In this document: positions 42,974 through 52,084 of the stretch, one piece after another | Layout: the number at the start of each line of letters is the position of its first letter | Position numbering within the stretch: the first letter of the stretch is position 1 | NCBI GenBank assembly: GCA_026126305.1 | Contig: JAHCJI010000011.1 | Span: 1-64,000 of the forward strand | Origin: Phycisphaeraceae bacterium | GTDB taxonomy: Bacteria > Planctomycetota > Phycisphaerae > Phycisphaerales > UBA1924 | Length of the DNA stretch: 64,000 nucleotides | Direction: 5' to 3' | Position numbers and translations under genes: made by a program | Notes under the pieces: generated by a model | Database searches by the model: none | The model's input: the letters and a program-made list of their open reading frames with translations, nothing else | Told to the model about the DNA's origin: nothing

Positions 42974-43432
42974 GTGTCGCGTCGGTTCGAGTTCGAGTTG
43001 CAGGCGGTGCTCGAGCAGCGTTGTCGCGAGGAGCGGCGTGCCCAGGCGCTGCTGGCGCATGTCGAGGCCGAGAGGCTGCGGGTGGAAGCAAGCATCCAGG
43101 AAATCGCGCGCTCGGTCGATGCCGAGCGTGAGGCGGCGCGGGCGTGGATGACCGGTCGCGTTCCTGCGGCTTCATTGCGAGACCGCGTGGCAGGTGAGTT
43201 GGGAGCCGATCGCCGTGCTCGGGCCCTGGCCGTCCAACTCGCGGGCGTGCGTCGCAGGCTGGAGTCGGCCCGCGGATTGCTGCGTGAGGCTTCGGTGCGT
43301 CGCGAGGCGCTCGATCGCCTGCGTCACAAGCGATGGCGAGAGTGGCTCGATACTCTGGAAAAGGCCGAGCAGCGGGAGTTTGACGACCTTATGGTGATGC
43401 GTCGTGGTCGAGTGGATGGCGCGGAGGGCTGA
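42974..43432 (+). CDS. fliJ: flagellar export protein FliJ
   Basis: 152 residues, a two-helix coiled-coil stalk that works with FliI and FlhA. The FliJ opening FEFELQAVLEQRCREERRAQ is clear; the rest is charged helix. Start is GTG 42974 with a GGGGGG tract just upstream, overlapping the fliI stop region. Its place after fliI is standard. Confidence 0.82.
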   Translation: MSRRFEFELQAVLEQRCREERRAQALLAHVEAERLRVEASIQEIARSVDAEREAARAWMTGRVPAASLRDRVAGELGADRRARALAVQLAGVRRRLESARGLLREASVRREALDRLRHKRWREWLDTLEKAEQREFDDLMVMRRGRVDGAEG

Positions 43433-43435
43433 TCG

Positions 43436-44191
43436 ATGCGGAACCTGTGGACCATCGTATCGGTCGTCGCCTTGGCCAATCTACTGGCCATCGGCGCGGT
43501 CGTAGGTTGGCTGGCCGCGTCGGGCAGGCTCGACCGCGAACGCCTCCAGGAACTCCGGCAGATCCTCGCTGATACGCCGCAGGACCGGCAGCAGCGATTC
43601 GAGGCACAGGCTGAAGAGGCCCGACAGCGTGAGGCCGAAGCGCAGGCATTGCGCGATCGTGTGCAGAGCCTGACAACTTCGCCCATGACAGCCGAGGAAT
43701 TGATCGCTCTCCAGCAGGAAGCATCGATGGCCGCCGACCAGCGCATGACGCGCGCGATGCGCGAGTTGGATGATCTGCGCGGGCTGCTGGCACGGGAACG
43801 GGCCGAGACCGATCGCCTCGGGGCGGCCATCGAGATGCAGCGGGCCGCGTTCGAGGCACGCATCGCCGAGCGGGACCGTCTGGTCGGCCAGGAGCAGTTC
43901 CGCATGGCGGTCGAATCGTTGCAAGGCTTGCGCGCCCCGGCGGCTCGGAACGTGCTGCGGGCGATGTGGGACGGACAGACACCCCCGCCCAGGGGCGATC
44001 TCGACGGTAAATCCGTCGTTGTGGAGTATCTGCGGGCCATGGACGATCGGCAGCGGAACAAGGTGCTGGCCGAGTTCGAGAAGGATGAGCCGGCATTGGC
44101 CGCGGTTTTGCTGGAACGTCTGCGGACGGATGGTGTGAGCCCGGAGGTTGCCGATGCCGCGGCAGGTGCTGGACAGCCCCAAACCCCTTGA
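43436..44191 (+). CDS. MotE-like membrane-anchored coiled-coil protein
   Basis: 251 residues. One N-terminal membrane span (about 5-27), long coiled coil (about 33-165), and a C-terminal part with YLRAMDDRQRNKVLAEFEKDEPALAAVLLERL. This is the pattern of MotE/FlbB, where 'L..M.p..aA.il..l' repeats form a MgtE-N-like end; MotE is a periplasmic chaperone of MotC and FlbB places stator parts in spirochaetes. The position between fliJ and fliK is the usual one. ATG 43436 is 3 bp after fliJ. The sequence overlaps fliK by 38 bp. Assignment is by layout and context. Confidence 0.65.
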   Translation: MRNLWTIVSVVALANLLAIGAVVGWLAASGRLDRERLQELRQILADTPQDRQQRFEAQAEEARQREAEAQALRDRVQSLTTSPMTAEELIALQQEASMAADQRMTRAMRELDDLRGLLARERAETDRLGAAIEMQRAAFEARIAERDRLVGQEQFRMAVESLQGLRAPAARNVLRAMWDGQTPPPRGDLDGKSVVVEYLRAMDDRQRNKVLAEFEKDEPALAAVLLERLRTDGVSPEVADAAAGAGQPQTP

Positions 44192-45305
44192 AAGCGTCGA
44201 ACCGCCCCGCGCGCTGCGAGAGCGTCAGAACCGCGTGGAAGGCGATGCCGGGGCCTTTGGATTGCTCCTGGGAGCGATGCACGCGATCCAGGACGGCGGT
44301 GCTGGCATTGTTCGGGGCGAGATCCGGGACGATTCGGCAGCGGAGTGGAACGCACGCGAGGCGTACCACGCCCGGCAGGAACCGCGCTCGCAACAGGCAG
44401 GAAACGCGCCCGAGGCGCGGGAATCGCCCAACATGAGCCAGGAAAGAATCCAGACCCGGGCATTGCTGAGTGCATCGCCCAACGCAACGGTGTTGGCCAA
44501 GGGCGAGTCCTTTGAGACGTCCACGAAGAATCTGGCAACGGCGATCGATTCGCGGCCGGATGATCCGACGTTGCCGGGCAAGCCTGCCGATGCGACACAC
44601 CATCATCCCGTTGCGACGCCGGCGACGGCCACTCTTCGTCAGGCTCTGACACATGCCGCTGGAATCCCAGCGAGTATGGTTCCGACCGCAAGCGCATCGG
44701 GAGGCGGCCAATCTTCAACGTCGATCGATGCTTCCCGCGGGCCACAGGGTGGTGTGGCCCGTGGGAAGTCCCTTGCGCCGGGCCCCAACAACGCCGAGCG
44801 AATGCAACGGTTCGAGCGCGTATTCCAGGCGCAGCTCGGGCGCGGGCTGGCGCAGGCACTGCGCTCGGGTGATGGCACGGTGACGCTTCGGCTGAGGCCG
44901 GAGTCGCTCGGGCAATTGACCGTGCGCGTCGAGGTGGCCGGCCAGCGCGTACACGCATCGTTTGAGACCCGATCCGTCGAGGCGCAGCAGATGCTCGAAC
45001 GATCACGCGACGTGCTTCGGCATCAATTGGAGTCTCGCGGCTTGCACGCCGATCGCATCGAAGTGAGGCTGATGGAAGAGCCTGCGCAAGTTGGTACGCG
45101 GCTTGCGAACGCGTTCGACGGCGGAGCCAGTGTTGGCCAGGATGGCCGAGCGTATGCCGATTCCCAGGGCGGGCGGGGCTGGCCCGATGGGCAAGGTGCA
45201 TCGCATCGTGCGTGGCGGGGAGCGCCGCGCGAAGAGGACGAACTTGCCGCCGGGGCGGAGCCCTGGCGAGCGCTGGGCACGCTGGGGCTCGATGCCATCG
45301 CGTAG
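44154..45305 (+). CDS. fliK: flagellar hook-length control protein FliK
   Basis: 383 residues. As usual, the first 220 residues are low-complexity and poorly conserved, while the C-terminal domain holds the signature GDGTVTLRLRPESLGQLTVRVEVAGQRVHASFE and ML...LRHQLESRGLHADRIEVRL. It measures hook length and switches export specificity. The end is rich in Gly, Arg and Glu. ATG 44154 has GGAGG seven bases upstream and lies inside the previous gene; TTG 44148 is less likely. flgD follows. Confidence 0.88.
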   Translation: MPRQVLDSPKPLESVEPPRALRERQNRVEGDAGAFGLLLGAMHAIQDGGAGIVRGEIRDDSAAEWNAREAYHARQEPRSQQAGNAPEARESPNMSQERIQTRALLSASPNATVLAKGESFETSTKNLATAIDSRPDDPTLPGKPADATHHHPVATPATATLRQALTHAAGIPASMVPTASASGGGQSSTSIDASRGPQGGVARGKSLAPGPNNAERMQRFERVFQAQLGRGLAQALRSGDGTVTLRLRPESLGQLTVRVEVAGQRVHASFETRSVEAQQMLERSRDVLRHQLESRGLHADRIEVRLMEEPAQVGTRLANAFDGGASVGQDGRAYADSQGGRGWPDGQGASHRAWRGAPREEDELAAGAEPWRALGTLGLDAIA

Positions 45306-45341
45306 CGATGACCGGGCCTTCGCGTCGCCGGGGTGCGTCGC

Positions 45342-45764
45342 ATGAGCGCGATTGCTTCGAGTGCCGGCCTGAGTGCCGGCGCGGCTCAGACCAACCGCAT
45401 CGCCGAGTTGGATTCCCAGGAGTTCCTGGGCATCATCTTGGCCGAGTTGCGAACCCAGGACCCCCTGGCACCCAACGATACCAGCGCGCTCGTACAACAA
45501 CTCTCGAGCGTGCGCTCCATCGAGAGCGACCTGAAACTCACCGAACGTCTCGAAGCGCTCGTGTCCGACAATCGCCTGGCCAGTGCCGCGTCGATGGTCG
45601 GAAGGCGCGTCGAGGCGCTCGACAGGATGGGCCAGAGCATCGTGGGAACCGTCGCGGCGGTCCGCACCAACGCAGGATCGCCCGTCCTGCTCTTCGAGGA
45701 TGGTTCGTCGGTTGACCTCTCGCGCGTGACGGCCGTGGGGCAATACGTGGGACCAAACCCGTGA
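45342..45764 (+). CDS. flgD: flagellar hook-capping protein FlgD (short form)
   Basis: 140 residues. The conserved N-terminal block is present: EFLGIILAELRTQDPLAPNDTSALVQQLSSVRSIESDLKL. Then SAASMVGRRVEALD and a small beta part. It lacks the FN3/Tudor-like C-terminal domains of enteric FlgD (about 230 residues), as in Firmicutes and spirochaete short forms. GTG 45333 is an alternative start. The stop overlaps the next GTG as GTGA. Confidence 0.88.
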   Translation: MSAIASSAGLSAGAAQTNRIAELDSQEFLGIILAELRTQDPLAPNDTSALVQQLSSVRSIESDLKLTERLEALVSDNRLASAASMVGRRVEALDRMGQSIVGTVAAVRTNAGSPVLLFEDGSSVDLSRVTAVGQYVGPNP

Positions 45765-46210
45765 CCGGGACGCCGCTGGACCTGCTGAGCCTTGTTGGCA
45801 TCGGCTCGCGCCTGCTTGGGCTCGGGCGATCCGAAGCACCCGCTGCTGGAGAAGAGTTTGCCGGCGTGCTCGAGTCGGCACGCAAGGGCGAACTGGACAC
45901 GGGCCGCGTGGTGGTGTCCGGTCCTGGCCTTGGTGTAGATCTCACCAGCGACCAGTTGCAGCGCCTCGCGCACGCCGCCGACGTGGCCGAAGCCCAGGGC
46001 GCGCGGACCGCCGCGGTGTTGATCGACGGCATGGTCATCCGAGTGGATCTGGCCAGCCGAACCGCGACGGCCTCCGCGCCGGCCGATGCCGCGGTCATGC
46101 CCGACGTGGACGTGGTGGTCTCGGCGGGGCAGGCAACTCCAGCGGACGCGACGAGCGAAGTCTTGTTGCGACGACTCGCACCCGCGGGACCGGACCAAAC
46201 ACAGTATTGA
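45761..46210 (+). CDS. flagellar operon protein (TIGR02530-like)
   Basis: 149 residues. VDLTSDQLQRLAHAADVAEAQGARTAAVLIDGMVIRVDLASRTATA matches the 'flagellar operon protein' family that sits between flgD and flgE in Firmicutes and spirochaetes, though the usual 'HaqqRl.eRgi' opening is lost. Its role is unknown; a chaperone or hook-assembly part is guessed from position. GTG 45761 overlaps flgD by four bases. A perfect hairpin begins at its stop codon. Confidence 0.65.
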   Translation: MTGTPLDLLSLVGIGSRLLGLGRSEAPAAGEEFAGVLESARKGELDTGRVVVSGPGLGVDLTSDQLQRLAHAADVAEAQGARTAAVLIDGMVIRVDLASRTATASAPADAAVMPDVDVVVSAGQATPADATSEVLLRRLAPAGPDQTQY

Positions 46211-46231
46211 ACGCCGCTGATGAGCGGCGTT
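46210..46231 (+). other. hairpin just before the flgE ribosome site
   Basis: Perfect 9-bp stem AACGCCGCT/AGCGGCGTT with loop GATG, starting at the last base of the previous stop codon and ending 5 bases before the GGGAG that serves flgE. No T-run follows. It may protect or separately tune the hook-protein part of the message. Confidence 0.7.
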
Positions 46232-46247
46232 GGGATGGGAGCGATCG

Positions 46248-48008
46248 ATGGCCTCAACTTCGGCCTTGTTCACGAGCCTGAGCGGACTGGCGGTCGAAAC
46301 GCGCCGCCTCGACGTGATCGGCAACAACATCGCCAACGTGAACACGACGGCCTTCAAGGGCTCGCGTCTGCACCAGGCCAATCAGAACCCGCGTACGTTC
46401 AGCCTGGGCAGCGAACCTACGGCGCTGCTGGGCGGTACCAACCCCATGCAGGTGGGCACGGGCACGATGGTGGCGGCGATCCAGCGTGACACGGCTGGTG
46501 GCACCATCTCGCCCACCGGCTCGCCCACCGACGTGGCCATCGATGGCGCCGGCTTCTTCGTCCTGCGAGGTGGAGAGGATCGCTTCTACACACGGGCCGG
46601 TGCTTTTACGCTCAACGAGAACAACGAGCTGGTGACCGTCCAAGGCGAGCGCGTCCAGGGATGGGGCGTCAACGACAACTTCCAGGTGCAACGTGGACAG
46701 TTGGGAGACGTCGCCATCGAACTGGGAGCGCTTACGATCGCCCAGGCCACCACTCGGGTGCGCTTCAATGGCGTGCTCGACGCCGGAGGACCCGTTGCCC
46801 AACAGGGGTCGCGCACGCTCCTGAGCGGTGGAGACGGGCTCGGGCTGGCGGCCATCAGCGGACAACCGCTCAACGTCAATACCCCACTGATCGGGATCGA
46901 AGACCCGCTCCAGCGTGGCACCGGTACGCCATTGTTTGCCGATGGGCAGACCCTGCAACTGGGCGAACGCAATACCGTCGGCGATGGCCAGCAGATTCGT
47001 GGGGCCGAAAAGGGTGGCCGAACGCTGCCCATCGCTCGGCTGGCCATAGGTGCCGCCACGACCATCGCGGACCTGCTGGGCTTCCTGACCTCGGCGCTGG
47101 GCATCCAGCCAGGGGTCGGGCCAGCCGCAGGCGTCGCGTTCGACGCTGACAACGGGCAGATCATCGTCACAGGCAACCCGGGCCAGGCCAACACCCTCGA
47201 TATCGAGACCAGCGACATCGTCCTGCTCGACAGCCAAGGCCAGACCCTCGGGCGCAATCCGTTTGCCGCCCAGACCACGAGAGTGGCCGATGGCGAGTCG
47301 CAGCGTACGCCCTTCTTTCTGTACGATTCCCTCGGTTCGTTGGTCTTGGCAGACTTGACGATGGTTATGGAGAGCAAGACCGACTCTGGCACGACATGGC
47401 GTTACTACGTCGAGAGCGACGAGGCCGCCGGCGGGCCGGCGCTCACCACCGGGCGGATCGAGTTTGATACCAATGGCAACCTGCGTCAGGCCGCCCCCGT
47501 GGGCGTGGTGCTGAATCGTGGTCCGACGGGCGCGGCCCAGCCGTTGGCCTTCGACCTGCTCTTCCAAGGAGACGGATCCCGGCTCCAGGCGCTGGACGTC
47601 GGCGATGGGGAGGCACGCATCGCGGTCGATGATCAGAACGGACTGCCCGCGGGCACGCTCAACGCCTTTGGCATCGGGCCCGACGGCGTGATCTCGGGCG
47701 CTTTCACCAATGGCTTGAGCCGGCCTATCGGGCAGATCGCACTGGCCAACTTCGCCAACGCTCAGGGCCTCGGCGATGCGGGAAGCAACCGTTTCCGGGC
47801 CGGACCAAATAGCGGCGAGGCTGTCATCACCGAGCCTGGAGGCTTTGGAACGGGACGAACGCTGGGAGGCCAGTTGGAGCAGTCCAACATCGACCTGAGC
47901 CGCGAGTTCATCGGCCTCATCCTGGCCCAGACGGGGTACACGGCCAACGCCCGCGTCATCCGGACCACCGACGAGCTGCTCCAGCAGTTGGCGGTGATCG
48001 GCCGCTAA
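46248..48008 (+). CDS. flgE: flagellar hook protein FlgE
   Basis: 586 residues, the exported hook subunit. N-terminal rod-family signature ALFTSLSGLAVETRRLDVIGNNIANVNTTAFKG, then GTGTMVAAIQRD...SPTGSPTDVAIDGAGFFVL and TRAGAFTLNENNELV. A variable middle domain (about 130-430) carries the hook surface. The C-terminus is typical: GSNRFRAGPNSGEA...GGQLEQSNIDLSREFIGLILAQTGYTANARVIRTTDELLQQL. ATG 46248 has GGGAG at good spacing. It is longer than enteric FlgE (about 400) and near the size of Firmicutes/Caulobacter forms. Confidence 0.95.
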   Translation: MASTSALFTSLSGLAVETRRLDVIGNNIANVNTTAFKGSRLHQANQNPRTFSLGSEPTALLGGTNPMQVGTGTMVAAIQRDTAGGTISPTGSPTDVAIDGAGFFVLRGGEDRFYTRAGAFTLNENNELVTVQGERVQGWGVNDNFQVQRGQLGDVAIELGALTIAQATTRVRFNGVLDAGGPVAQQGSRTLLSGGDGLGLAAISGQPLNVNTPLIGIEDPLQRGTGTPLFADGQTLQLGERNTVGDGQQIRGAEKGGRTLPIARLAIGAATTIADLLGFLTSALGIQPGVGPAAGVAFDADNGQIIVTGNPGQANTLDIETSDIVLLDSQGQTLGRNPFAAQTTRVADGESQRTPFFLYDSLGSLVLADLTMVMESKTDSGTTWRYYVESDEAAGGPALTTGRIEFDTNGNLRQAAPVGVVLNRGPTGAAQPLAFDLLFQGDGSRLQALDVGDGEARIAVDDQNGLPAGTLNAFGIGPDGVISGAFTNGLSRPIGQIALANFANAQGLGDAGSNRFRAGPNSGEAVITEPGGFGTGRTLGGQLEQSNIDLSREFIGLILAQTGYTANARVIRTTDELLQQLAVIGR

Positions 48009-48023
48009 GGGGGCATACCGGCC

Positions 48024-48221
48024 ATGATCATCCTGACCCGACTCAACGGCAAACCCTTCGTGCTGAATGCCGAGCTTATCCGGACCATTGAGGAAAATCC
48101 CGATACGACCATCACGCTGGTGAGCGGCGACCACATTGTGGTGAAGGAGCGGATGGCCGAGGTCGTGACGCGTTCGGTGGAATATGGCAGATTGCTCCGG
48201 CGATTGATCCCCCCCGGTTGA
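48024..48221 (+). CDS. flbD: flagellar protein FlbD
   Basis: 65 residues. MIILTRLNGKPFVLNAELIRTIEENPDTTITLVSGDHIVVKE is a textbook member of the small FlbD family found between flgE and motA in spirochaetes and Firmicutes. (It is unrelated to the Caulobacter regulator of that name.) Function unresolved. AAGGGGG lies upstream. A candidate promoter lies between it and motA. Confidence 0.93.
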   Translation: MIILTRLNGKPFVLNAELIRTIEENPDTTITLVSGDHIVVKERMAEVVTRSVEYGRLLRRLIPPG

Positions 48222-48241
48222 GTTCCGCAATCGGCTTCAAG

Positions 48242-48266
48242 TGGGCGATAAGTCGCGCCGATGTAC
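48242..48266 (+). promoter_or_regulatory. weak sigma-54-like element upstream of motA
   Basis: TGGGCGATAAGTCGC keeps the GG-N10-GC spacing but has two mismatches to TGGC-N7-TTGC. The 25 bp from here match the stronger site at 59856 in 20 positions, including GCGCCGA-GTAC downstream. It could give motA-motB-fliL their own start. Confidence 0.35.
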
Positions 48267-48308
48267 TCTCGGGCCCGGGTTCCGGTCCGCCCATCGGAGC
48301 GTGCAGGC

Positions 48309-49094
48309 ATGGATATCGGAACAGTCATTGGTCTGGTGCTGGCCCTCCTGGCGATCTTGATCGCGATCATGATCGGCGGCGGCGGCAATGTCATGGCTCT
48401 GGTGGACCCGACGTCGGTCTTCGTGGTCATCGTTGGGGCGATGGGAGCCGTGATCATCTCGTTTCCGATGGCGCGTCTGACCGGTTTGGTCAAGGTCATC
48501 AAGAAGTCATTCTTTAACGACACGGGGGACCCAGCCGCAACCATTTCGGAGTTGGTCCGCTACGCCGAAGTTGCCCGCCGCGAGGGCATCCTGAGCCTGG
48601 AAAACTTGATGGGTGAGATGAAGGACCCCTTCATCGTGCGAGGCGTCAAGATGGCCGTCGACGGTACCGATCCCGAACTGATCCGCGTGATCCTCGACAC
48701 GGAGTTGGACGCGCTGAGTGATCGCCATGCCCAGAACAAGGCCGTGCTCGACGGGCTGGCAAAGTACGCGCCGGCGTTCGGCATGATCGGCACGCTTTTA
48801 GGGCTGATCTTCATGCTCAAGAACATGGACGACCCGAGCAAAATCGGGCCGGGTATGGCCGTGGCGCTCATCACGACGCTGTACGGGGCGCTCATCGCCA
48901 ACATCTTCGCCTCGCCGGTGGCCGACAAACTCGCCGCCAAGGACGCCGAGGAGTTACTGGTCAAGACCATCATCGTGACGGGCGTGATGTCGATCCAGAG
49001 CGGAGATAATCCGCGCGTGGTAGAGAGCAAATTGCTGACGTTCCTGCCTCCGGCGCGGCGTGATGCGTTCCTGGCCTCTCGTGGAGCGGCCTGA
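48309..49094 (+). CDS. motA: flagellar motor stator protein MotA
   Basis: 261 residues, inner-membrane proton channel and torque generator with MotB. Four spans are visible. The conserved MVDGTDPELIRVILDTELDALSDRHAQNKAVLDGLAKYAPAFGMIGTLLGLIFML and PGMAVALITTLYGALIANIFASPVADKL blocks are complete, including the two prolines needed for channel gating. ATG 48309 is 87 bp after flbD; CAGG is upstream. motB follows after 3 bp. Confidence 0.96.
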   Translation: MDIGTVIGLVLALLAILIAIMIGGGGNVMALVDPTSVFVVIVGAMGAVIISFPMARLTGLVKVIKKSFFNDTGDPAATISELVRYAEVARREGILSLENLMGEMKDPFIVRGVKMAVDGTDPELIRVILDTELDALSDRHAQNKAVLDGLAKYAPAFGMIGTLLGLIFMLKNMDDPSKIGPGMAVALITTLYGALIANIFASPVADKLAAKDAEELLVKTIIVTGVMSIQSGDNPRVVESKLLTFLPPARRDAFLASRGAA

Positions 49095-49097
49095 GCC

Positions 49098-49841
49098 ATG
49101 GCCAAGCGCAAGAAGCCACAGCCGGCCCCGGTGCCCGAATGGGTGGTGACCTATGGCGACCTGATGTCGCTGCTGCTGTGCTTCTTCATCCTGCTGGCGG
49201 CCTTCAGCGAACTCAAGCAGGAACGCGATTATCAGGACGTCGTGAGAAGCATCCAAAAGGCATTTGGGTATCAGGGCGGCATTGGTAAGGTGCGCGTCGA
49301 GGACGTGCCATACTCCACCACCGAAAGCCTGGATACCGACAACTCCGACTCGTCCGAGAAGCCCTTCATTTCCGCCGAGACAACGTCACAGTCCATTGCC
49401 GGCAGAAACCAGAGCACCAACGTCATCAATGAGGGCCTGCGGTTCATCGTGGGGGCGAGCCTGACCTTCGACGCGGGCTCGGCGGAGTTGAGCCCCCGTG
49501 TGCAGCGGCAACTGCGTGAGGAAGTGGGGCCAGCCCTGCGTGGGCATCGTGTCAAGATCGAGATCCGCGGGCACGCCTGGGGGGCCGAGGACCAGATCTC
49601 GGGGCTCGACTTTTACGATCTTTCCTATCGCAGGGCCAAGGCGGTCATGGAGTACCTGATTTCGGAGGTGGGAATCGACCCGAGGCTCATGGAACTGGAG
49701 GCAAAGGCCGATGGCGAGCCCATGGTTGCCGCCCGAGGTCCCGGGGCGGCCGCGGCGTCGAACCGGCGGGTCCAGGTCATTCGCACCGAGATCAACCCGG
49801 ATGAGACCCATCCGGATCCAAACTGGACCGGCCGCCCCTGA
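49098..49841 (+). CDS. motB: flagellar motor stator protein MotB
   Basis: 247 residues. Single span with the essential proton-carrying aspartate Asp21 in WVVTYGDLMSLLLCFFILL. A plug/linker (about 55-100) and an OmpA-like peptidoglycan-binding domain (about 115-235: LTFDAGSAELSP, KIEIRGHAWG, DLSYRRAKAVMEYLISEVGIDP) follow. The Leu-Leu-Leu-Cys after the Asp rather than polar residues suggests proton rather than sodium coupling, but this is only a hint. ATG 49098 is 3 bp after motA. Confidence 0.95.
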   Translation: MAKRKKPQPAPVPEWVVTYGDLMSLLLCFFILLAAFSELKQERDYQDVVRSIQKAFGYQGGIGKVRVEDVPYSTTESLDTDNSDSSEKPFISAETTSQSIAGRNQSTNVINEGLRFIVGASLTFDAGSAELSPRVQRQLREEVGPALRGHRVKIEIRGHAWGAEDQISGLDFYDLSYRRAKAVMEYLISEVGIDPRLMELEAKADGEPMVAARGPGAAAASNRRVQVIRTEINPDETHPDPNWTGRP

Positions 49842-49878
49842 CCGATAATCGAGCAGGGTTGGAACAGGAGCGAGCACG

Positions 49879-50436
49879 ATGGCCGACAAGCAAGCCAAGG
49901 AACCCAAGGGCGCGAAGGAGGCCAAGGACGCCCCCGAGCCATCGGCCGAGAAGTCACCAGGAAAACTCTCGCCCAAGATCCTGGCCATCATCGCCGCCAT
50001 CATGGCCGTCGAAGGCGTGGGCATCTTCCTGTTCGTCTCCATGATGTCCAGCACGCCCAAGGACGCCGCGGCCGATCTGATCACCGACGAAAACAATCCC
50101 GATGCCTTGGTAGAGATCCTGCTGACCCAGGAGCAATACCAGAACATGACCAGCAACCAGGTCTGGATCTGGGAGACCGAGATCTACCTGAAGGTGCGGC
50201 GCAAGAACCAGGACTTCGTGCAAAAGACCCTCGAGAACCGCTCGGCAGAAGTCCAGGAGGGCATCACCCAGATCTTCCGCCGGGCCAAACTCACCGAGTT
50301 GCGTGAGCCCGACTTCCGGACCGGGTCGCGCCAATTGACGGCCCTCATCAACGACCTCTTCGGCAACGACGCCGACGGCCTGCCCCGGGTCGATCGGCTG
50401 GTGATCGCCAAGTTGCGCGGCTTCCCGCGGAACTGA
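49879..50436 (+). CDS. fliL: flagellar basal-body-associated protein FliL
   Basis: 185 residues. Charged alanine/lysine-rich start, one span (about 32-54), then a periplasmic domain ending in [33 protein letters not shown], close to the FliL end 'i...in..L..g.v..VyFt.FviQ' in layout but more divergent. It rings the stator and supports torque. ATG 49879 follows AGGAG. Position directly after motB fits. Next is a 257-bp gap instead of fliM. Confidence 0.8.
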   Translation: MADKQAKEPKGAKEAKDAPEPSAEKSPGKLSPKILAIIAAIMAVEGVGIFLFVSMMSSTPKDAAADLITDENNPDALVEILLTQEQYQNMTSNQVWIWETEIYLKVRRKNQDFVQKTLENRSAEVQEGITQIFRRAKLTELREPDFRTGSRQLTALINDLFGNDADGLPRVDRLVIAKLRGFPRN

Positions 50437-50693
50437 CCGCACCGATTTGCCCATCGATTCTTGAGCGTGGGCGTGTGGGCACTGGTGTCCACATCACAAG
50501 CCATTCGCTGACATCCGTTGCTCGGATGGGGAGTGGGCATTCGCGCAAAACCTGCGCCATGCGTGTCCTGAAGGGCAATAACTGCTGGGCAATGGCCCGG
50601 GCTTCCGATGTTGTCCCCAAGCCGGCGGAGTCCGGCCCGGCCGATCGGTTGCGCGCCCGTCCATCGTGGTTCGCGCCAGCGAGAGCGAGCAGG
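50437..50693 (+). other. gap where fliM is normally found
   Basis: 257 bp between fliL and fliN without coding pattern. The frame of fliN stays open back to 50475, but that stretch contains no FliM-like sequence. Some short inverted repeats (GTGTGG...CCACAT) are seen. No clear promoter. Confidence 0.5.
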
Positions 50694-51341
50694 ATGCCCG
50701 AAGAACTCCCAGACATTCCCGAAGAGCCCCAAGCCGATGCGTCGGATCAGCCCGAGGATGCCGCGTCGGCTGCCTTGCGCGCGGCGCAAGAGGCCTTGGC
50801 GAGCATCCAGGCCGAGGCCAATGCGGCCGCGTCGGGGGCGAAGGCCGAGCCGGAGGACGACCTGGCGTCCAAGTCGCAGGTTGAGGCCGACGCCGAGGCG
50901 CAGATGCTGGCCGAATTGATGGCCAGCGGGGTGATGCAGTCGTCGGCCCAAGTGGCCAGCGCTCCAGCTGTGGCGACTCCTTCTGGTGGGGGTCCGGTTG
51001 ATCTTGGACCACCGCCCCGTGGCTCCAAGCCGCTGCCTTTGCCGGATTTCGATCTCTCGGGCGTCGCCGGTGCCCAGCACGGACTCGACCTGCTGGCCGA
51101 TGTCCGGCTGGACGTCCGCATCGAACTGGGCCGCACGCGGATGCTCGTGGAAGATGTCCTGAAATTGAACGCCGGCGCGGTGGTCGAGTTGGACAAACTG
51201 GCGGGAGATCCGCTGGACGTTTTCGTCAATGATCGGCTGGTGGCAAGGGGCGAAGTGCTGGTCCTGAACGACAACTTCTGTATCCGTGTCAACGAGATCA
51301 TCGATTCGGTTGGCGAAGGGGAGGAGTCGCAGGACTCGTAG
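50694..51341 (+). CDS. fliN: flagellar motor switch protein FliN with a long acidic N-terminal extension
   Basis: 215 residues. The C-terminal 80 residues are the SpoA/FliN domain: [71 protein letters not shown]. FliN forms the base of the C ring and helps dock export cargo. The first 130 residues are acidic, alanine/glutamate-rich and low-complexity, partly coiled; they show no CheC-like motifs, so this is not FliY. Enteric FliN has 137 residues. ATG 50694 is preceded by GAGCAGG. fliO follows after 62 bp. Confidence 0.9.
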   Translation: MPEELPDIPEEPQADASDQPEDAASAALRAAQEALASIQAEANAAASGAKAEPEDDLASKSQVEADAEAQMLAELMASGVMQSSAQVASAPAVATPSGGGPVDLGPPPRGSKPLPLPDFDLSGVAGAQHGLDLLADVRLDVRIELGRTRMLVEDVLKLNAGAVVELDKLAGDPLDVFVNDRLVARGEVLVLNDNFCIRVNEIIDSVGEGEESQDS

Positions 51342-51403
51342 CGATACGGTGGATGGAACATGGTGCGCGGCGGAGCCCGCGCGTGCCGAGCCAGGAAGGC
51401 GAT

Positions 51404-52084
51404 ATGGCGGCCCGAGGTCGAATCTGGATCGTGTCCATGACGCTCCTGCTTGGAGTGGCGGTTGTGCATGGTCAGGCCGGGCCGCCGCTCGAACCGAACG
51501 TCGCAGTCAGCGCCCCGCAAGCCGCCCCGGCACGTTTGCGGACATCGGAAGCCGAGATGCCATTGATGGCACCCAGGCGGACGGCTGATGCCCCGGACGA
51601 GCGATCAACGGGCCCGAGTTGGGCTCGATCCCTGGCATCCGTGGCGATGGTGGTGGGGTTGATCCTGTTGCTGGCGGTGGTGGCGCGATTCGTGTCGCGC
51701 CGTTCGGGCAGCCTTGCGGCGATGCTCGGGCCCGGTGGCCGAGCCCCCAGCGGCGTGCTGGAAGTCTTGGCTCGATATCCCGTGGGTCGTGGGCAGACGC
51801 TGGTCCTCTTGCGGCTGGATCGTCGGATCTTGCTGCTGAGCCAGAGCGGCGGCAAGGGCGGTGGATTTACAACCCTGGCGCAGTTCGATGATCCGGCGGA
51901 AGTGGCCTCGCTCCTTCGGCAGACACGCGACGAGGCCAGCGAATCGGTGTCGGCCCGCTTCCGCCAAGCGATGGAGCGCTTCCAGGGTGCCGATGTTCTG
52001 GAGACGGGGATCGATCGTGGTGAGATCGTGGAAGTCGGGCCTCGCGGCGAGATCTTGCCCGCCAAACGCGGGGTGTGGGCATGA
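51404..52084 (+). CDS. fliO: flagellar biosynthesis protein FliO
   Basis: 226 residues. Signal-like N-terminus (about 5-22), then a low-complexity exported part, a span (about 82-103) and a cytoplasmic domain with VLEVLARYPVGRGQTLVLLRLDRRILLLSQ, the FliO hallmark. It helps FliP ring assembly. The last 80 residues after the FliO domain are family-atypical. ATG 51404 has AGGAAGG. The TGA overlaps fliP ATG as ATGA. Confidence 0.82.
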   Translation: MAARGRIWIVSMTLLLGVAVVHGQAGPPLEPNVAVSAPQAAPARLRTSEAEMPLMAPRRTADAPDERSTGPSWARSLASVAMVVGLILLLAVVARFVSRRSGSLAAMLGPGGRAPSGVLEVLARYPVGRGQTLVLLRLDRRILLLSQSGGKGGGFTTLAQFDDPAEVASLLRQTRDEASESVSARFRQAMERFQGADVLETGIDRGEIVEVGPRGEILPAKRGVWA

